Shown: positions 1 to 12,813, counted from the stretch's first letter. The stretch: 64,000 nucleotides of DNA from Macrobrachium rosenbergii (GCF_040412425.1 NC_089753.1:45274913-45338912); one strand, 5' to 3'. A program made the numbers and translations. Notes: generated by a model not told the origin, from the sequence alone.

Positions 1-57
<57 letters not shown>
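1..57. repeat. (AT)n microsatellite at window edge
   Basis: Pure alternating AT run cut by the window start; its true length is unknown. Confidence 0.97.
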
Positions 58-62
<5 letters not shown>

Positions 63-67
63 GTATT

Positions 68-121
68 TGTAATAGCCACAATACCCTCTTAACTTCTCGA
101 ATTGTGGCTATTACAATTACA
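68..121. repeat. Short hairpin between microsatellites
   Basis: Perfect 15-bp inverted repeat: TGTAATAGCCACAAT at 68-82 is the reverse complement of 101-115, with an 18-bp loop. It lies between the edge (AT)n array and a (CA)n array. It resembles the small fold-back repeats scattered through decapod genomes, but I cannot name a family. Confidence 0.75.
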
Positions 122-150
122 AATGTATCTGGTAAAAGTGACCAGTAGAT

Positions 151-250
<100 letters not shown>

Positions 251-340
251 TATGTATGTATACATATATGTGTGTATGCTCACAAACACATAAATATATA
301 TATATACAGTATATGTGTGTGTGTGTATGTTTGTGTGTTC

Positions 341-800
341 CTATTCAAACTCCAATTTCAGCTTCCCTCACTTTCTAAATGAAATTTCCCACATGTTAGA
401 ACACGCGTAAACCCAATTTGCATTTGTTATACTTTCGAAGAAATAATAATTCAAGTTGCTCTTACTCGGCCTGTGCAGGCCAAATGGACGTTGGCTTTTG
501 GGCGGCACTTGGTTCACCGTGAACGAAAAATATGATTTCTTTTTAATTAATGAAAACGTTCCCTCGAAACAAATTGGATTAGAAGGGCTTCTGTTGATAA
601 CGTACGGTTCGGTATTGTATTACCAGCCGAAATTAAAACAAATCTCCAGATTTTGTATTCACAACCCTAAGCTTTGATAGGCTTTTAGGTAATGAAAGAG
701 GTGTGTTCGTGAAATTGAGTGGCATTACTGTTTTAAAAATTTCAGCCGTCATTAATATATGCAGTCCACACACGCACGCACAAGCACATACACATACAAC
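341..800. other. No recognisable gene
   Basis: Mixed-composition DNA between two TA arrays. Open frames here are at most about 73 codons and match nothing I recognise. Confidence 0.6.
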
Positions 801-803
801 ACA

Positions 804-957
<154 letters not shown>

Positions 958-1082
958 CAGTACACTTCAAACGGACATTTCCAATGCAGAACTGAAGATT
1001 GGTAAGAAACGAATATAATCTTTGAAATCAAAGTCGCATAAATATATAAACAATGAATAAAACCTTTCTGAATCTTCCCCCG

Positions 1083-1378
1083 TACCAAAGGCCTCCACAA
1101 GATAAAAAAATGAACAAACAAATAAATAAATAATGAATAAAGAAATAAAAGAATAAATAGTTAAATAAATAAAGAAATCATTAAATAAATAAGAATATAA
1201 ACAAATAAATAAAAAACAGATAAATAAATAAAAAATTAATGAAAATATAAAGTCCAAACCAGAGGCCTCCGAATGTTAAAAAATAAATGTATTAATTAAT
1301 TAATTAATAAACAAATAGATACATAAACAAAATATAGAAAAAATAAACAAATAAAATCCAAACCAGAGGCCTCCGCAT
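1083..1378. repeat. A-rich block with three copies of a GGCCTCC motif
   Basis: The motif CAAACCAGAGGCCTCC, or a close variant, occurs near 1085, 1256 and 1361. The stretches between the copies are degenerate AAAT/TAAA repeats. The pattern suggests an A-rich retroposon tail that was duplicated; no coding capacity is visible. Confidence 0.6.
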
Positions 1379-1582
1379 TCTGGCAACAAGCGACGAAGCT
1401 AGTAAAAACAGGTCTTCTTCCCTCCTCGCCCCTTCCACATGATGACCCTCCTGGGGCCAAGAGCCGAAATGCGGCCCAATAGCAACCAGTACAAGAGTGA
1501 AATATGGAGTCTGGATCATTTCAGAGCCTCCAGGGAGACTGGAAGTTGCTCCCAGGTTACCAACTTGTATTTTTTTTCTGAT

Positions 1583-2380
1583 TTGGAAGGGGGCGGGGAA
1601 GTTGGGGGAGGGGGCAAGGTTCCCTTCTTAAGGGAGGATTTGTTTTTTCCAAGATGCTTTCAAATAAAATTATATAAATATTTACTTGGAAGGGGGCGCG
1701 GAAGGGAAGGAAGGGTGCAAGGTTTCCTTCTTTAGGGCGTATTTGCTTTTTCCAATGTGTTTTCAAATAAAACTATATAAAAATTTAATTGCAAGGGGAG
1801 GGGGGAAGGGGGTGTGCAAGGTTACCTTCTTAAGGGAGCATTTGCTTTTTCAAAGATATTTTCAAATGAAAATGCATGAATATTTAATTAGAAACGGGTG
1901 TGGGAGAGTTGAAGTGGGCAAGGTTATATACCTTCTTAAGGGAATATTTGCTATTCCTAAGGTTTTTTCAAATAAAGCTGTATAAATATTTAATTGGAAG
2001 GGGAGGGGAAGGCGGGGTGCAAGGTTGCCTTCCTAAGGGAGCATTTGCTTTTTCAAAGATATTGTCAAATGAAAATGTATGAATATTTAATTGGAAGGGG
2101 GCGTGGGATGGCGGGCAAAGTTCCCTTCTAAAGGGATCATTTCCTTTTTCTAAGATGTTTTCAAATAAAATTATATAAATACTTAATTGGAAGGGGCCGG
2201 AGAAGTTGGGGGGACGAGGTTCCCTTCTTAAAGGAGCATTTGTTTTTTCCAAGATATTTTCGAATAAAACTATAAAATAATTAATTGGAAGGGGGCGTGG
2301 GAGGGGGGCAAGGTTCCCTTCTTAAGGAAGCATTTCCTTCTTCAAAGATGTTTTCGAATAAAACCATATAAATATATATT
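1583..2380. repeat. ~100-bp tandem repeat, 8 units
   Basis: Units begin with a TTGGAAGGGG-like G-rich box at about 1583, 1686, 1789, 1888, 1994, 2091, 2187 and 2285, so spacing is 96-106 bp. Each unit has a purine-rich G block, a conserved CCTTCTTAAGGGAG-type box, a TTTGCTTTTTC box and an A-rich end ending in TATAAATATTTAATT. Units differ by many substitutions, so the array is old. Short open frames across it (about 60-100 codons) are not multiples of the unit and look non-coding. Confidence 0.93.
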
Positions 2381-2390
2381 CTATTTTCAA

Positions 2391-2550
2391 TTAGCAATAA
2401 TGGCAAAGGATGTTTTATTTTTTATTCATAGAATGAAATGGCAGATATTTAAAAAAAAAAACTATATAAATATTTAATAACTTTTGGAATGAGCAAAACA
2501 GGCAAAGGATGTCTCATTTTTCATTCATGGAATGAAATGGCATGAAATTC
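2391..2550. repeat. Diverged two-copy repeat next to minisatellite
   Basis: GGCAAAGGATGT followed by an ATTCATgGAATGAAATGGCA-like sequence occurs near 2402 and again near 2500, about 100 bp apart. The copies share the A-rich TATAAATATTTAAT junction of the adjacent 100-bp array, so they may be a diverged outer pair of it. Confidence 0.6.
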
Positions 2551-2982
2551 ACATTATTCTTAATTATTCTAATTAGCTGCTGATATGACAGATATAATCT
2601 TTTTAGGGAGAAAATCATCGTCTTCAAACAATTTACCAACTAAAAAATTTAGAGAAAAGCTGATTTTAATTTACTTATCAAATAAACTTAACCAAAGCTT
2701 GTTTTTCCCATTTCAGAATAAAAACAATTCAAAATTAGCTTTTTTATTCTTTTTAAAAAACAAAATGAAAACAACAACAGTCTAAACACCAGCAACAACC
2801 GAGACGAAACCTATACTGTATTCTTGATTAAGAAATAAAGGTCCTTGGGAAAAGACCGGGTACTGTACTCACCGTCTCACGTTTAGCTTTAATTAGAAAA
2901 CTTTAAATAAAATACCTTATTGTAAGGCTGCTTCTTGAATTGTACAGTATGTTATCCAAGTAGATTTTTTATTGGAAATTAT
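2551..2982. other. AT-rich, no recognisable gene
   Basis: Unique-looking AT-rich sequence. The longest frame (2585-2785) is 66 codons, Lys/Asn/Phe-rich, and unlike any family I know. Confidence 0.6.
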
Positions 2983-3233
<251 letters not shown>

Positions 3234-3241
<8 letters not shown>

Positions 3242-3427
3242 CTGTTCCTAACTTTGCTTGTAACATGCCTAACCTTTTCTAAATCCAATTATATTCGGAA
3301 GCGGAGGGGTTTTCGTAAGTCATATTTTGCAGTGTCGTTCTAAAATTCAAAATTTCCCTTATTTCTTAATTATTTACATATTTGCATGGAATTATTTCAT
3401 CATTTAGGATCTGAAGCAAGTTTTATC

Positions 3428-3468
<41 letters not shown>

Positions 3469-3749
3469 CGTGTTAAGCACACAATAAACGTATTGGTAAC
3501 GGATCCACGTCATTGCATTAATCTGTTATGCGTATGCAAAGGTTAGTTACCATAACAAGTTATTCGTGAAGAAAAGTCATGGAATTAACACCACGGAAAT
3601 TAAACAATTTCCATAAAGCAAATCAACAATTACGGGTGTAAATGCTGGGGTTTTGGCTTCATGGGAAACTATAGAAATATTACACTAAGAGAAAATGTAA
3701 CCTGCTGTTGAATGGTATACTACAGAAAACTTTGTTGCACTCATATGTA

Positions 3750-3752
<3 letters not shown>
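3234..3752. other. Unique spacer with (GA)n tract
   Basis: A pure (GA)n run lies at 3431-3466. The rest is unique AT-rich DNA with no supported gene. Confidence 0.7.
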
Positions 3753-3796
<44 letters not shown>

Positions 3797-3830
3797 TCTG
3801 ACTGTAAACAATAACACAGTAATCAAAGGG

Positions 3831-3904
<74 letters not shown>

Positions 3905-3913
3905 ATGTGTATG

Positions 3914-3990
<77 letters not shown>
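3753..3990. repeat. (CT)n and (TA)n/(GT)n cluster
   Basis: (CT)n at 3753-3793, (AT)n from 3834, a short (GT)n near 3888-3906 and a second (AT)n to 3990. Confidence 0.97.
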
Positions 3991-3995
<5 letters not shown>

Positions 3996-5467
3996 GTGTA
4001 TATATAATGCCGTCGTGCATATAATATATAATGCGACATAGAACGGTAAGAAGCCAAATAATAAGTTTAAGATAAAAAAGGCTACTTCTGAAACGTCTGT
4101 CTGTGACAATATTACGGCGATTAAAATGAAAAAATAACATCATTACCGTAAAACCGAGATACTCCATAAAAAAATATAAATATAACGAAAGGAATGACAT
4201 TCGTCCTCGTAATAGGTTAGAACAATCTGTATAAAAACGTTGCTTATGTACGTTATAATTTTACAATTTCTAGAGAAAAAGGAAAAGCAGATGAAAGATT
4301 AGAAATGAGAAAATGCTTTAAAATATAGGCATCAGTAGAACAAAATGTTCCTGTTGAAAATATTGAAATAAACAGTAATGATAACTTTAAATATATCTGC
4401 AAACAATTCTGATCAACTTAAGGCACATAACATAAATAAGCCCATCGATACTGAAACCCTTGTTAACAAAATACACGCGTTCGTGACTATATATAGACTC
4501 CCAATGATTATATAGGCATGTATTCATATAAAAATCTTCAAAATGGCCTATAAAACCATTCAGAACCATTCAGACCAAAATGTTCCACATACGTTTGTCT
4601 TAGACAAAAATGTTCTTCAAACATTTGCCATAATTCAAAGAATATAATATTTTTTCCGTAATTTTTCATCGGCTCCACCATGTAGCCAAATTGACTTTCA
4701 AATCACTCAAAAAATTTGTCGTAAATGAGCCATCATTAATTATTTCCACTGTGAATTCTGTGTTCAAAAATACTTTTAGGATTAAAGATAAGATAAAATT
4801 TTAAAATATTATCGGTGCATGATAATGACGCGAGACATTCATGAGTTCCTGAAATACATCTTTACGTCCAAATTGCGAGTGACATCTTCGCACTTACTCC
4901 AAATGACTTCCTCAAAGCTGACTGTCAAAGGCCCTCAACAATATTTTTTTTATTATTGACTGTCATAAAATGATAATGTTCTATTGTAAAAGATTAATAA
5001 TATTACTATTTGTGTAATAAAGCCTTTGCTTTTGTCTTTTACATAGTACTACAGTTTCCTATAAAATTGTGGAATTTTACTTCACAAAATGTTTTTCACG
5101 AGATTGTGAATTTCTTAGCAATATTACTATTAATAAAAATAACAATACTCTTATCCTTCTCGTTACCCCTCCCATTCAAGGTTATTTTCGAATCGATACT
5201 GTAACTCATGATCAACATATACACATTCCTCAGATAAATGAATTAGACTTGGTAATATCAGTCACTGCACGTAACACATAACTCATGTTATGTACACACT
5301 TCCGCCACACAACGTTTGTCACATAAATCATTGAGGCTCTAAGAGATAATAACAATAACTATCCAAATGTTAAACAATGGATCCGAAAATATTGTTTTCC
5401 CAATGAATATGAAAACTACTCTCCTCTCTTCCCTCTATTGTTCCCTACACACACATTATTTTGTGTG
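3991..5467. other. Unique AT-rich DNA, no gene seen
   Basis: About 1.5 kb without simple repeats. Frames are below 75 codons and none shows a known domain. It could be intronic or intergenic. Confidence 0.55.
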
Positions 5468-5590
5468 TATATATAATATATATATATAGATATAGATATA
5501 GATAGATATATATATATATAGATATATATATATATATATATATAGATAGATAGATAGAATAAATATAGATATAGATAGATAAATAGATAG
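5468..5590. repeat. (TA)n/(GATA)n compound microsatellite
   Basis: Alternating TA and GATA/GATAGATA tracts, followed by a poly-C run near 5631-5640. Confidence 0.93.
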
Positions 5591-5743
5591 TATTCATCCC
5601 TCTGGGGATGGGGGATGCGTACCACATTCCCCCCCCCCCCATCGAATAGCTAAAATCAGCGCATACTTAGAACTCTTCTAAAAGCACTTAGAACTGCCTA
5701 TTTTGATAGTTTAAACACACAAAAAAAACTAAAAATGTTTATA

Positions 5744-7199
5744 CAGGTAGTATCTTACGATGGGGTTGGGTTAAAAAAAAAACCATCGTTTGTTGGAAAA
5801 AACGTATCTCGAATACAGCCTAGCCTACACTAGGGTATTCAGTACCATGTATACCAATATGGTAGCCTAGCCTACTCTATAAAGTATACTCTGTACATGC
5901 ACGGTATAGTAATTATCAATATCAGCTAATTCTGGAGGTTCATGCAGTGACTTATGATAATTCATTACAAGGAGAAATTTTGAATAACAAACAAGAATTA
6001 GCTTACCCTACACGATGGTATATCGTATACACATACAGTAGCCTAGTCTACATTATACTGTACTCTATATTCACGTATCGTATTATACAAACATCAACAT
6101 AACGAATATGCATCTTTTCCAAGGATCTTTCAAAATGTTATGCCCTAATTCACTGTATCCAATAATACTGCATACATTCTTATATTGCTTTTGTATTATA
6201 AATTGCGATCATAGCAATCAACGTTTTGGTTTGGAAATCGATTACGCTGTAAGTTTATTTCGCCATATTTAACTCAGCTCAGAGCGCTTTTCTTGCTTCT
6301 AGTTAATGTAAATGAATCTCTAGATACTTTATTTATATGGGGCAAGGTTATTTTTCGTTATGCGAAGTGTTTTTAAGTCGAAATATAACTTGAATACGTC
6401 TTGTTGTGAAATTAATTTAGCTATTTTTTCGTTAAGAAATGATGGCCGTTTGGGTGCGTTTGTTTTGCGTAAAAAATCAAGATTCCGTTCGCTATCTTCA
6501 CTTAATTCCATCATAATACGAGCTTTACGTATTTACTGTTTTATCGGCGTAAAAATAGTAGTAATGAGTTCTTTCATGCCAGTAGTTTTGATTAAAATAC
6601 TTTCTCTCCAATTTTAATTACGGTCGAGTTTCATCCATGCTGCTGATGCACGATAATTTATAGTCATTAGCAACTTGAACATTGTTTTCTCAGCTTCAGC
6701 TACAACTTGCAGCTTAAATTTAGCAGTATATTTCCTTGCCGATCTTTTATCCATACCGAATAAGGGTATAATGTAAAAATATATCAGTTCTATTCTACTT
6801 AACGTCATTTTGTACTATAACTACGATAATGGTTAACTACCGTTCGATGGTTGAAATACAAGCAAAACCGTTGTTGTTATCCAATTCGGTGATGGCAAAA
6901 CAAAGTTTCTCGTTCGGTTGTTTATGGCTGTATGCATTTACAAGAGTATAACGTTACTAACAATATTTTTATCATCTCTTTTACTTTTTTAATAACTAGA
7001 AGATGGGATAAAGAGACGGAGGAAAAGAGGTTGGTCTATTGTAATTTGGTCTCTCTCGCTGCCTGATTGTACGCTGCTGTCTGCACCCGCGAGAAATTTA
7101 AAAATATTTTATAAATATTTTCGTATTGGTATAAATTGCTTACCCCACCGCAAAATCGAATTATCGTAAGGCGAATTATCGTAACTCGAGCACTACCTG
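5744..7199 (-). mobile_element. Decayed Tigger/pogo-type DNA transposon
   Basis: The ends form imperfect terminal inverted repeats: CAGGTAGT...TTACGAT at 5744 and its reverse complement ending ...CACTACCTG at 7199. The minus strand carries pieces of a pogo-class transposase just inside the right end, the expected place for its N-terminus. TA precedes the left end, as expected of this superfamily, but no TA directly follows the right end. At about 1.46 kb it is shorter than full-length family members (usually over 2 kb), and I see no DDE catalytic core, so it is a deleted, inactive copy. Confidence 0.65.
6329..6808 (-). pseudogene. Tigger/pogo transposase N-terminus, broken
   Basis: On the minus strand 6808-6614 encodes a 64-residue piece with a KRSARKYTAKFKLQVVAEAEK segment (truncated here), typical of the helix-turn-helix DNA-binding start of Tigger/pogo transposases. 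It ends at a stop. A second minus-strand piece (6514-6329) has RKTNAPKRPSFLNEKIAKLI followed by FDLKTLRITK, which fits the next part of the same domain (the basic linker and second helix-turn-helix). A stop and a frame change separate the pieces. In life this domain binds the element's terminal repeats; here it cannot be made as one protein. The family call rests on my recall of the conserved pattern. Confidence 0.62.
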
Positions 7200-7396
7200 G
7201 GTACCTGAATATTTTAAGTTTTATCACAAATAGTGCATTTAGTCATGAAAATGAGATGAAAATACAGTAATTAATGAATATTTCCCAGTGAAAAATACCG
7301 TGAATGCGAGAATTTTCAGTGAATAATGCGTACATATGTTCCATAGAGAAATCCGCGAATAGGTGAGTCCATGCGCCGTTAGATAAATGAATAAGG

Positions 7397-7398
<2 letters not shown>
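7200..7398. other. Short spacer, nothing recognised
   Basis: About 200 bp of unique sequence between the transposon relic and a TA array. Confidence 0.6.

Positions 7399-7488
<90 letters not shown>
7399..7488. repeat. (TA)n microsatellite
   Basis: About 90 bp of pure TA. Confidence 0.97.
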
Positions 7489-7492
<4 letters not shown>

Positions 7493-7522
7493 AGTATATA
7501 AATAAACAATATATATAAATTT

Positions 7523-7819
7523 CTCTTGAAGTTAATGGCATTGTTCCCAGATAATATCTTTTTATCAAGACTTTGAATCGTACTATATATACTTCTTTTT
7601 CTCATCGGGCAAGCTTCTCAGGATTGTAATCCAGTCTTGAAGACGCCGCCTAGAAGTGGGGAAACGGTCCATCGACTAGAAAAAGAAAAAGTAAGTAGAA
7701 AGAATTTGAATAATTTTCCCTTATTCCTGAGAAGCTTGCCTGAAGAGAAAAAGAAGTATACATTGATTCAAAGTCTTGATAAAAAGATGGTATCTACAAA
7801 CAATGCCATTAACTTCAAT
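7523..7819. repeat. Inverted repeat, ~100-bp arms
   Basis: The left arm (7523-7622) and right arm (7725-7819) are reverse complements with a few mismatches; shared landmarks are AATGGCATTGTT/AACAATGCCATT and GCAAGCTTCTCAGGA/TCCTGAGAAGCTTGC. The 100-bp centre is unique. A (TA)n array lies outside each arm. Confidence 0.88.
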
Positions 7820-7855
7820 AGTAGTTGCATAAGAGAGAAAATATGCCCATATAGC

Positions 7856-8082
<227 letters not shown>

Positions 8083-8159
8083 AATGGATAGTAATGCAGC
8101 AATTCACAGAAAGGACAGCAGATGTACGTGGAAAGTTGTTGTTCCAGATACTGAATCAA

Positions 8160-8778
8160 GAATGAACTGTGGAATGGTTGGTGCTTTTTGAAGATATATT
8201 TAGTGCAAAGAAACTGTAGAAACTAGCAAAGGACTGTACAATCATTGTCAAGAGATGAAGGTTAAGAGTAAATATGAGCAAGAGCAAGGTTATAATGGTT
8301 ATAAAGAAACCAGAAAGATGCAGCAATGATTCAAATGCATTTGGAAGTAATACACTGATTGTTCAAAAGACTGACAAGAGATCTGCAGTGACTATGGTGG
8401 CCAGTTAGGGAATTTATGTAAGGGTATGAGCCAACTGTCCTTGATGGAAGTAAGGTTTGGACATGTAATAGAAATAAAAGAAAAAAGGTTAAAGCTCTTG
8501 CGTTGAATTGTTTACTTGGTATACATGGCATAAAAAGAACGAAATGGTGAGAAATGTGGAGATACATAGAAGCAGCAAAAAAAAAAAAAAGCTAAATGAT
8601 GGATCAGAGTGTTCTGAGATGATGTGATCAATACAGAAAGAATGAATAATGTATGTTGGCGGAAAAAAGTGTATAATTCGGAAACGTTAGGAACGAGGGG
8701 GAGGAGGAGTGGAAGGCTTAGCAAGAACTGGGTATACTGTACAGTGTGAAAATGGAGGTGCATTTGCCTATATACATA
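8160..8778 (+). pseudogene. LINE reverse transcriptase 3' fragment
   Basis: The plus strand reads, with stops, as the C-terminal end of a non-LTR retrotransposon pol: VYEPTVLDGSKVWTCN, then VKALALNCLLGIHGIKRT, then a DQSVLR-like segment, matching the LYEPTVLYG...W / CLRGICGIKRTD / DQSVLRWFGH pattern of many arthropod LINEs. Several stops make it non-functional. The catalytic YxDD part is absent. The end abuts a TA array. An inverted copy lies at 16631-17241. Confidence 0.75.
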
Positions 8779-8804
8779 AATATACAGTATATGTATATAT
8801 ATAG

Positions 8805-8850
<46 letters not shown>

Positions 8851-8856
8851 CATATA

Positions 8857-8922
<66 letters not shown>

Positions 8923-8988
8923 TATATATTTTATATATACAGTATATATATAAATTTATATACATTATTTATATATATATAATATATA

Positions 8989-9020
<32 letters not shown>
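8779..9020. repeat. Imperfect (TA)n tract
   Basis: TA repeats broken by CATA, GATA and TTTATA variants; it runs up to the left LTR. Confidence 0.93.
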
Positions 9021-9022
<2 letters not shown>

Positions 9023-10151
9023 TTTTACGTTTTTCCGTGGTTTTAGTTTGAAATATGCTCTGTGAGACAGGTAGCAACAATTTAAGTTAATTTAGCCTTG
9101 TAATTCTGACTTCGTGGGTACGGGAAAACGTAAAAAAAGAGGAAAACAAAGGAGAATTTCATATGAGCATAGGGCTCTGGTTACTGAGGGAAATATTACG
9201 TAAAACACGTGGGCACATTTAAAGTAGTGTATTTACATAAATGACATTAGTACGGGAAAGAGGAACTCAAGTAGATTGAATGAAACTGGGAATCCCAGCC
9301 ACAGTCGAGAAGCTTCCACGATAGGATCCTCTGAAATGAGAGATATGCACATTATACGCCAGTAATGAAAATAGACAAAAGAATAATGAATTCGAAGCTG
9401 CACTGATGGTGCCAAAGGAGTAATAAAGAATTAATACTGCCGATGCAAGAGGCGCACGGACATTAGACAAGGGAGATTTCTGGCTTTCTCTTTAAGAAAA
9501 TATTACGAGACAAAAGCGTGACTGAAATGGGGCTCTTCAGGGCACTTTACCTTAGCAGATTTTCCGAGGGGCGTGTAGAAGGCGGTCCGTGGATGACTTG
9601 CGATTTCCGAGGACGAGTTTCTTCCACGTGGTGAGATGCAAGGGCTTCCGTAAAAGAGGCAAGGCGATGGGGACTCCTCGAAACTCCAAGCAATGGCGTG
9701 TGGGCTCGAGGAATACGGTCGAAGGACACGAGGAGAAGTATACTTTGAAAGGGCCACGTGGTTAGGATGCAAGGGCATCGATGGGGCCAGGTGTTGAGGA
9801 CGTCTTCACAAGTTCACTCCATATCTTCCAGCCCGCGTGTGTGTGAGACCTCGTGGGCTTTTGCTTTTATCCTCCTATGGGGCAGGGGCGTCCATCACAG
9901 ATGCTTTGACTCATTGCACCTGCTGCCCGCAGGGAGGTTTTGGCCTGTAGGAGAAACGCCCAAGCCAGATTACTTTTGCCTCGAAGGAAAGATCTTTATC
10001 AAAAATGGGAGCGCCTTTAATCTTTTAAACCCTTGTTTTTAAGTCGATAGACAGATGGTCTATCGATCGGCCGGCTGGCAGTAAATGAACAACCAACAAC
10101 AACAAAGAAGGGGGGAGGTAATTTGCTAGCGAATTCTTGCTAATCATAATA
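9021..10151 (-). repeat. Left LTR (3' LTR in element sense)
   Basis: It is near-identical to 15466-16598. In my reading the copies differ by about a dozen sites, mostly one-base indels in homopolymer runs and a handful of substitutions. Boundaries are set by where the homology ends; canonical TG...CA ends are not obvious. Confidence 0.88.
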
Positions 10152-11455
10152 CCTCCCCATACAAGATGATGTACATACCTCCTTCGGGTGTGTACATCGA
10201 TATTCAAGAATGAGCGGCAAATGCTTTACGTTACTCTACATTCTGCCTTGCAATGAACTTTACTCCTAAGGGTTTTATGAAGCTGAGACATTACTTTTAA
10301 TAACACATTGGGACAATTTTCGTTAACAGAACGCAAAGTGATTTAAACACTTGCAAAAGAATAATTACTTTAGATTTGGTTACCCACTGTAACTTTATAA
10401 AGTGACTCGAACAATTGTGAATTAATTAAGATTATAGGACCACGTATATGAGGCTATGGCCAACAAATGAAAAGAAATGGTTATTGTTCAAGAATTAAAA
10501 TACACGGTTACTTAATTTTAGATAAAATGCATGCGGTTAGTACAATCTGCCTTGAAGAGGCTGTGTAAATGAAAAACAGCGTTTATTTTTGTAAATGACA
10601 TCCCCTTTTACGCGATACTGTAATGACTATACATATTCGCATTGATAATTTATCTTCGTTTTAACGTGCTTTGTAGCCGGCCCCCACACGGATTTTGACA
10701 GCCGTATGCGGGCGAGAGTATTCGCGAGGTTTTAATTCGCTAACCTTAAACTACACTAATTTTATGCGTCCACTGCCAACTCAATGTTATGACGGGGCGA
10801 GCAGACAAAAGATGTGGGGTAGGACAAACAGCGATCTTGGAAGGAATGGAAGGGGAAAAGGGATAATAATAATAAAAAGGAAAATTACCAAGACGTTACG
10901 AATGAAACTTGACCGCATATGAAAGGCGGGACACGTCCCTCAGAGCTTACAAAAGGGGCATTTAAATCACAAGGGCAAGAGTTTATGACTCGCGATTCAT
11001 TAAAATAAAGATAACTAAATGACTAAAAGAAAGTAAATGATATTGGCAGAAGAGCTAAGGGAAAAAGAGTGAGGGTTTTATTGTGTTAGGCGGGAATTTA
11101 TCGTCCTTCGCCTATAAATTACGGCCCGGACTATCACTTCAGTCCCAGGGCGAGGAAAGTGCACCCGAAGGGCGCGACTCCTTCAGGAGGGGCTGACACG
11201 CACGCCCGGTGCCAAGGTATGGGCGCAAGGGCGTGCCACTTCTCACTCTGTTATTCTTAATGATTTATACATTGTGTGGGGAATGGTATCCCGTATTTAA
11301 TTTCCTCTTGTGGGGATAATTTAAGGGAAGATTAATAGAAGGTGATAAGAGATAGAAGTTCCTGAGGAACGGAGGAAGATAGAGGAGGGTCTGACGTCCC
11401 CTTCTGGATTAGGGGTGCCAAGACCTTCGAAAAATGAAATGGCGGCACAGGTGCC
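10152..11455 (-). other. Interior 3' part of LTR element, no domain seen
   Basis: This is where RT, RNase H and integrase would be expected, but neither strand shows a YxDD, HHCC or DDE pattern. The longest frames are about 75 codons. Either the pol was deleted or the sequence is 3' untranslated. Confidence 0.6.
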
Positions 11456-12299
11456 ATGGGAGCTCTAGAGCTCTTTGTAAATTACCTGGAATGTCCCACG
11501 CCCGTGGTAATTTCGCCTCGAGTCTTTCTTAATGGGACAGTCGTCCTCGGCCGGGAAGCGGAGGGCCCGCGACCGGAGGGCGGCACGGAGTACCACCTGG
11601 GCCTGCTGATGCGACAGCTGACGCAGGAGTGTTCCGTGCGGGTTCTACCATGATCCGTCGCGGCTCTTGTAGTTCATCGGCCAAGTGAGATATGGCAGAA
11701 TCCTGACTTGCAATTGCGTCGGCGACGGGCTGAGGCAGAGAGGAGGCGGTCGGGGTGGCGTGAGCGGCTCGCAGGTAACGATGACCAGCTCAGGCACGGG
11801 TTGCGAGGCCGCACCTGCAGGTGAGCTTCCGCGGTGGTCGGGAGGAACCGTCCCTCTGACCGACGCTGGTAGCGGTGCCAGGCCGGGGAAGAGAGGGGTC
11901 CTGAGTTGGATCCCGTGAATGGAGATCGGCGTAGCGCTCTGGCGTTGGCACTAGGGCAGAGTCAGGCGCTATCAGAGGTTTCTTGGGCTCGTCGGTCAGG
12001 ACGGACGAAGCTTGGCCCTGCTCGGGGCATGCAAGTGGCACCGGCAGGAATTTGGCATCTCCTGAAGGGAGATTTGATTGGGGCCCTGGCACTGGCACTG
12101 AGGCAGGGCCGGGCACTGGAATGGATCGGGAACCGATCGAGGGGGCCACTGTACATTGTACTCAGGTGGCACTGGTGGGGACTGCACGTCCTCCTGGTAC
12201 CCAGGGGCGCCAGTCTTGGCTGAGGAGAAGCGGGGAGGATTACTCGCGCCCGCGGAATGATTCGGGGAATGGGGACCCCTAGATTGTCGTGATTTCGGT
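11456..12299 (-). other. GC-rich interior of LTR element after protease
   Basis: GC-rich DNA with many overlapping open frames on both strands (up to about 140 codons). The minus-strand frames are Pro/Gln/Ser-rich and could be a gag-pol linker or a decayed downstream frame. No domain recognised. Confidence 0.5.
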
Positions 12300-12545
12300 G
12301 GGGACTGAAAGTCCTGTCCCAGGATGACGTCATAGCCTCCGGGGAGATGGCTTGCTACTGCAAGATTGCAAATTTTGGATTGGTGAGGTCTTGTGACTCT
12401 CAATTGGACCGTAGGGAGTATCATTTTAAATTGATTTATTCCCTCGATCGTGACGAGTTTCGTCTATTGACGATAGCTCCGTAGGGAACTCTGTCCCTTC
12501 GGATGAGGGAGATTTGTGCGCCCGAGTCCTCGAAAGCAGTGACTC
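12300..12545 (-). pseudogene. Retropepsin (aspartic protease), frameshifted
   Basis: The minus strand 12528-12502 encodes DSGAQISLI, the retropepsin catalytic D-S/T-G-A box, and about 60 codons later 12327-12308 encodes ILGQDF, the usual C-terminal flap-side motif. The two lie in different frames, so at least one frameshift intervenes. In retroelements this enzyme matures the Gag-Pol polyprotein and acts as a dimer. It follows the zinc knuckles directly, as in Ty3/gypsy-type polyproteins. Confidence 0.72.
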
Positions 12546-12668
12546 GGCGCGCGGGCTCGCTACCTCGTGGAGGGCCCCGTATACAGGCCCTTCGGCGGGA
12601 GGGCCTAATGACTTGGGATCTGTGACGGCCAAGGCGACGGTGGGAGTATTTGATTTATTATTGCGTGG

Positions 12669-12716
12669 GCATTTTGCCCATGCGGGAGAATGGCCATAGA
12701 CCTTGCACGCCGTGCA
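12669..12716 (-). other. Gag zinc knuckle 2, atypical spacing
   Basis: The minus strand encodes CTACKVYGHSPAWAKC. The first three ligands fit C-X2-C-X4-H, but the last cysteine is six residues on instead of four, an unusual spacing. Confidence 0.7.
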
Positions 12717-12813
12717 AAAGGTCTGGCTAAAGTCTTTCGCGCTGCCCCTGTGGAGGGCGCAGGCGAGTTATTTGTCGGTTTTCGGGAGAGAGAGGAGCCG
12801 GTTTCTTGTTCCG

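Noticed and set aside
11456..12424. Overlapping long frames on both strands in the GC-rich interior as host genes
   Set aside because: GC-rich sequence is poor in stops; the region lies inside the LTR element, directly after its protease, and shows no domain.
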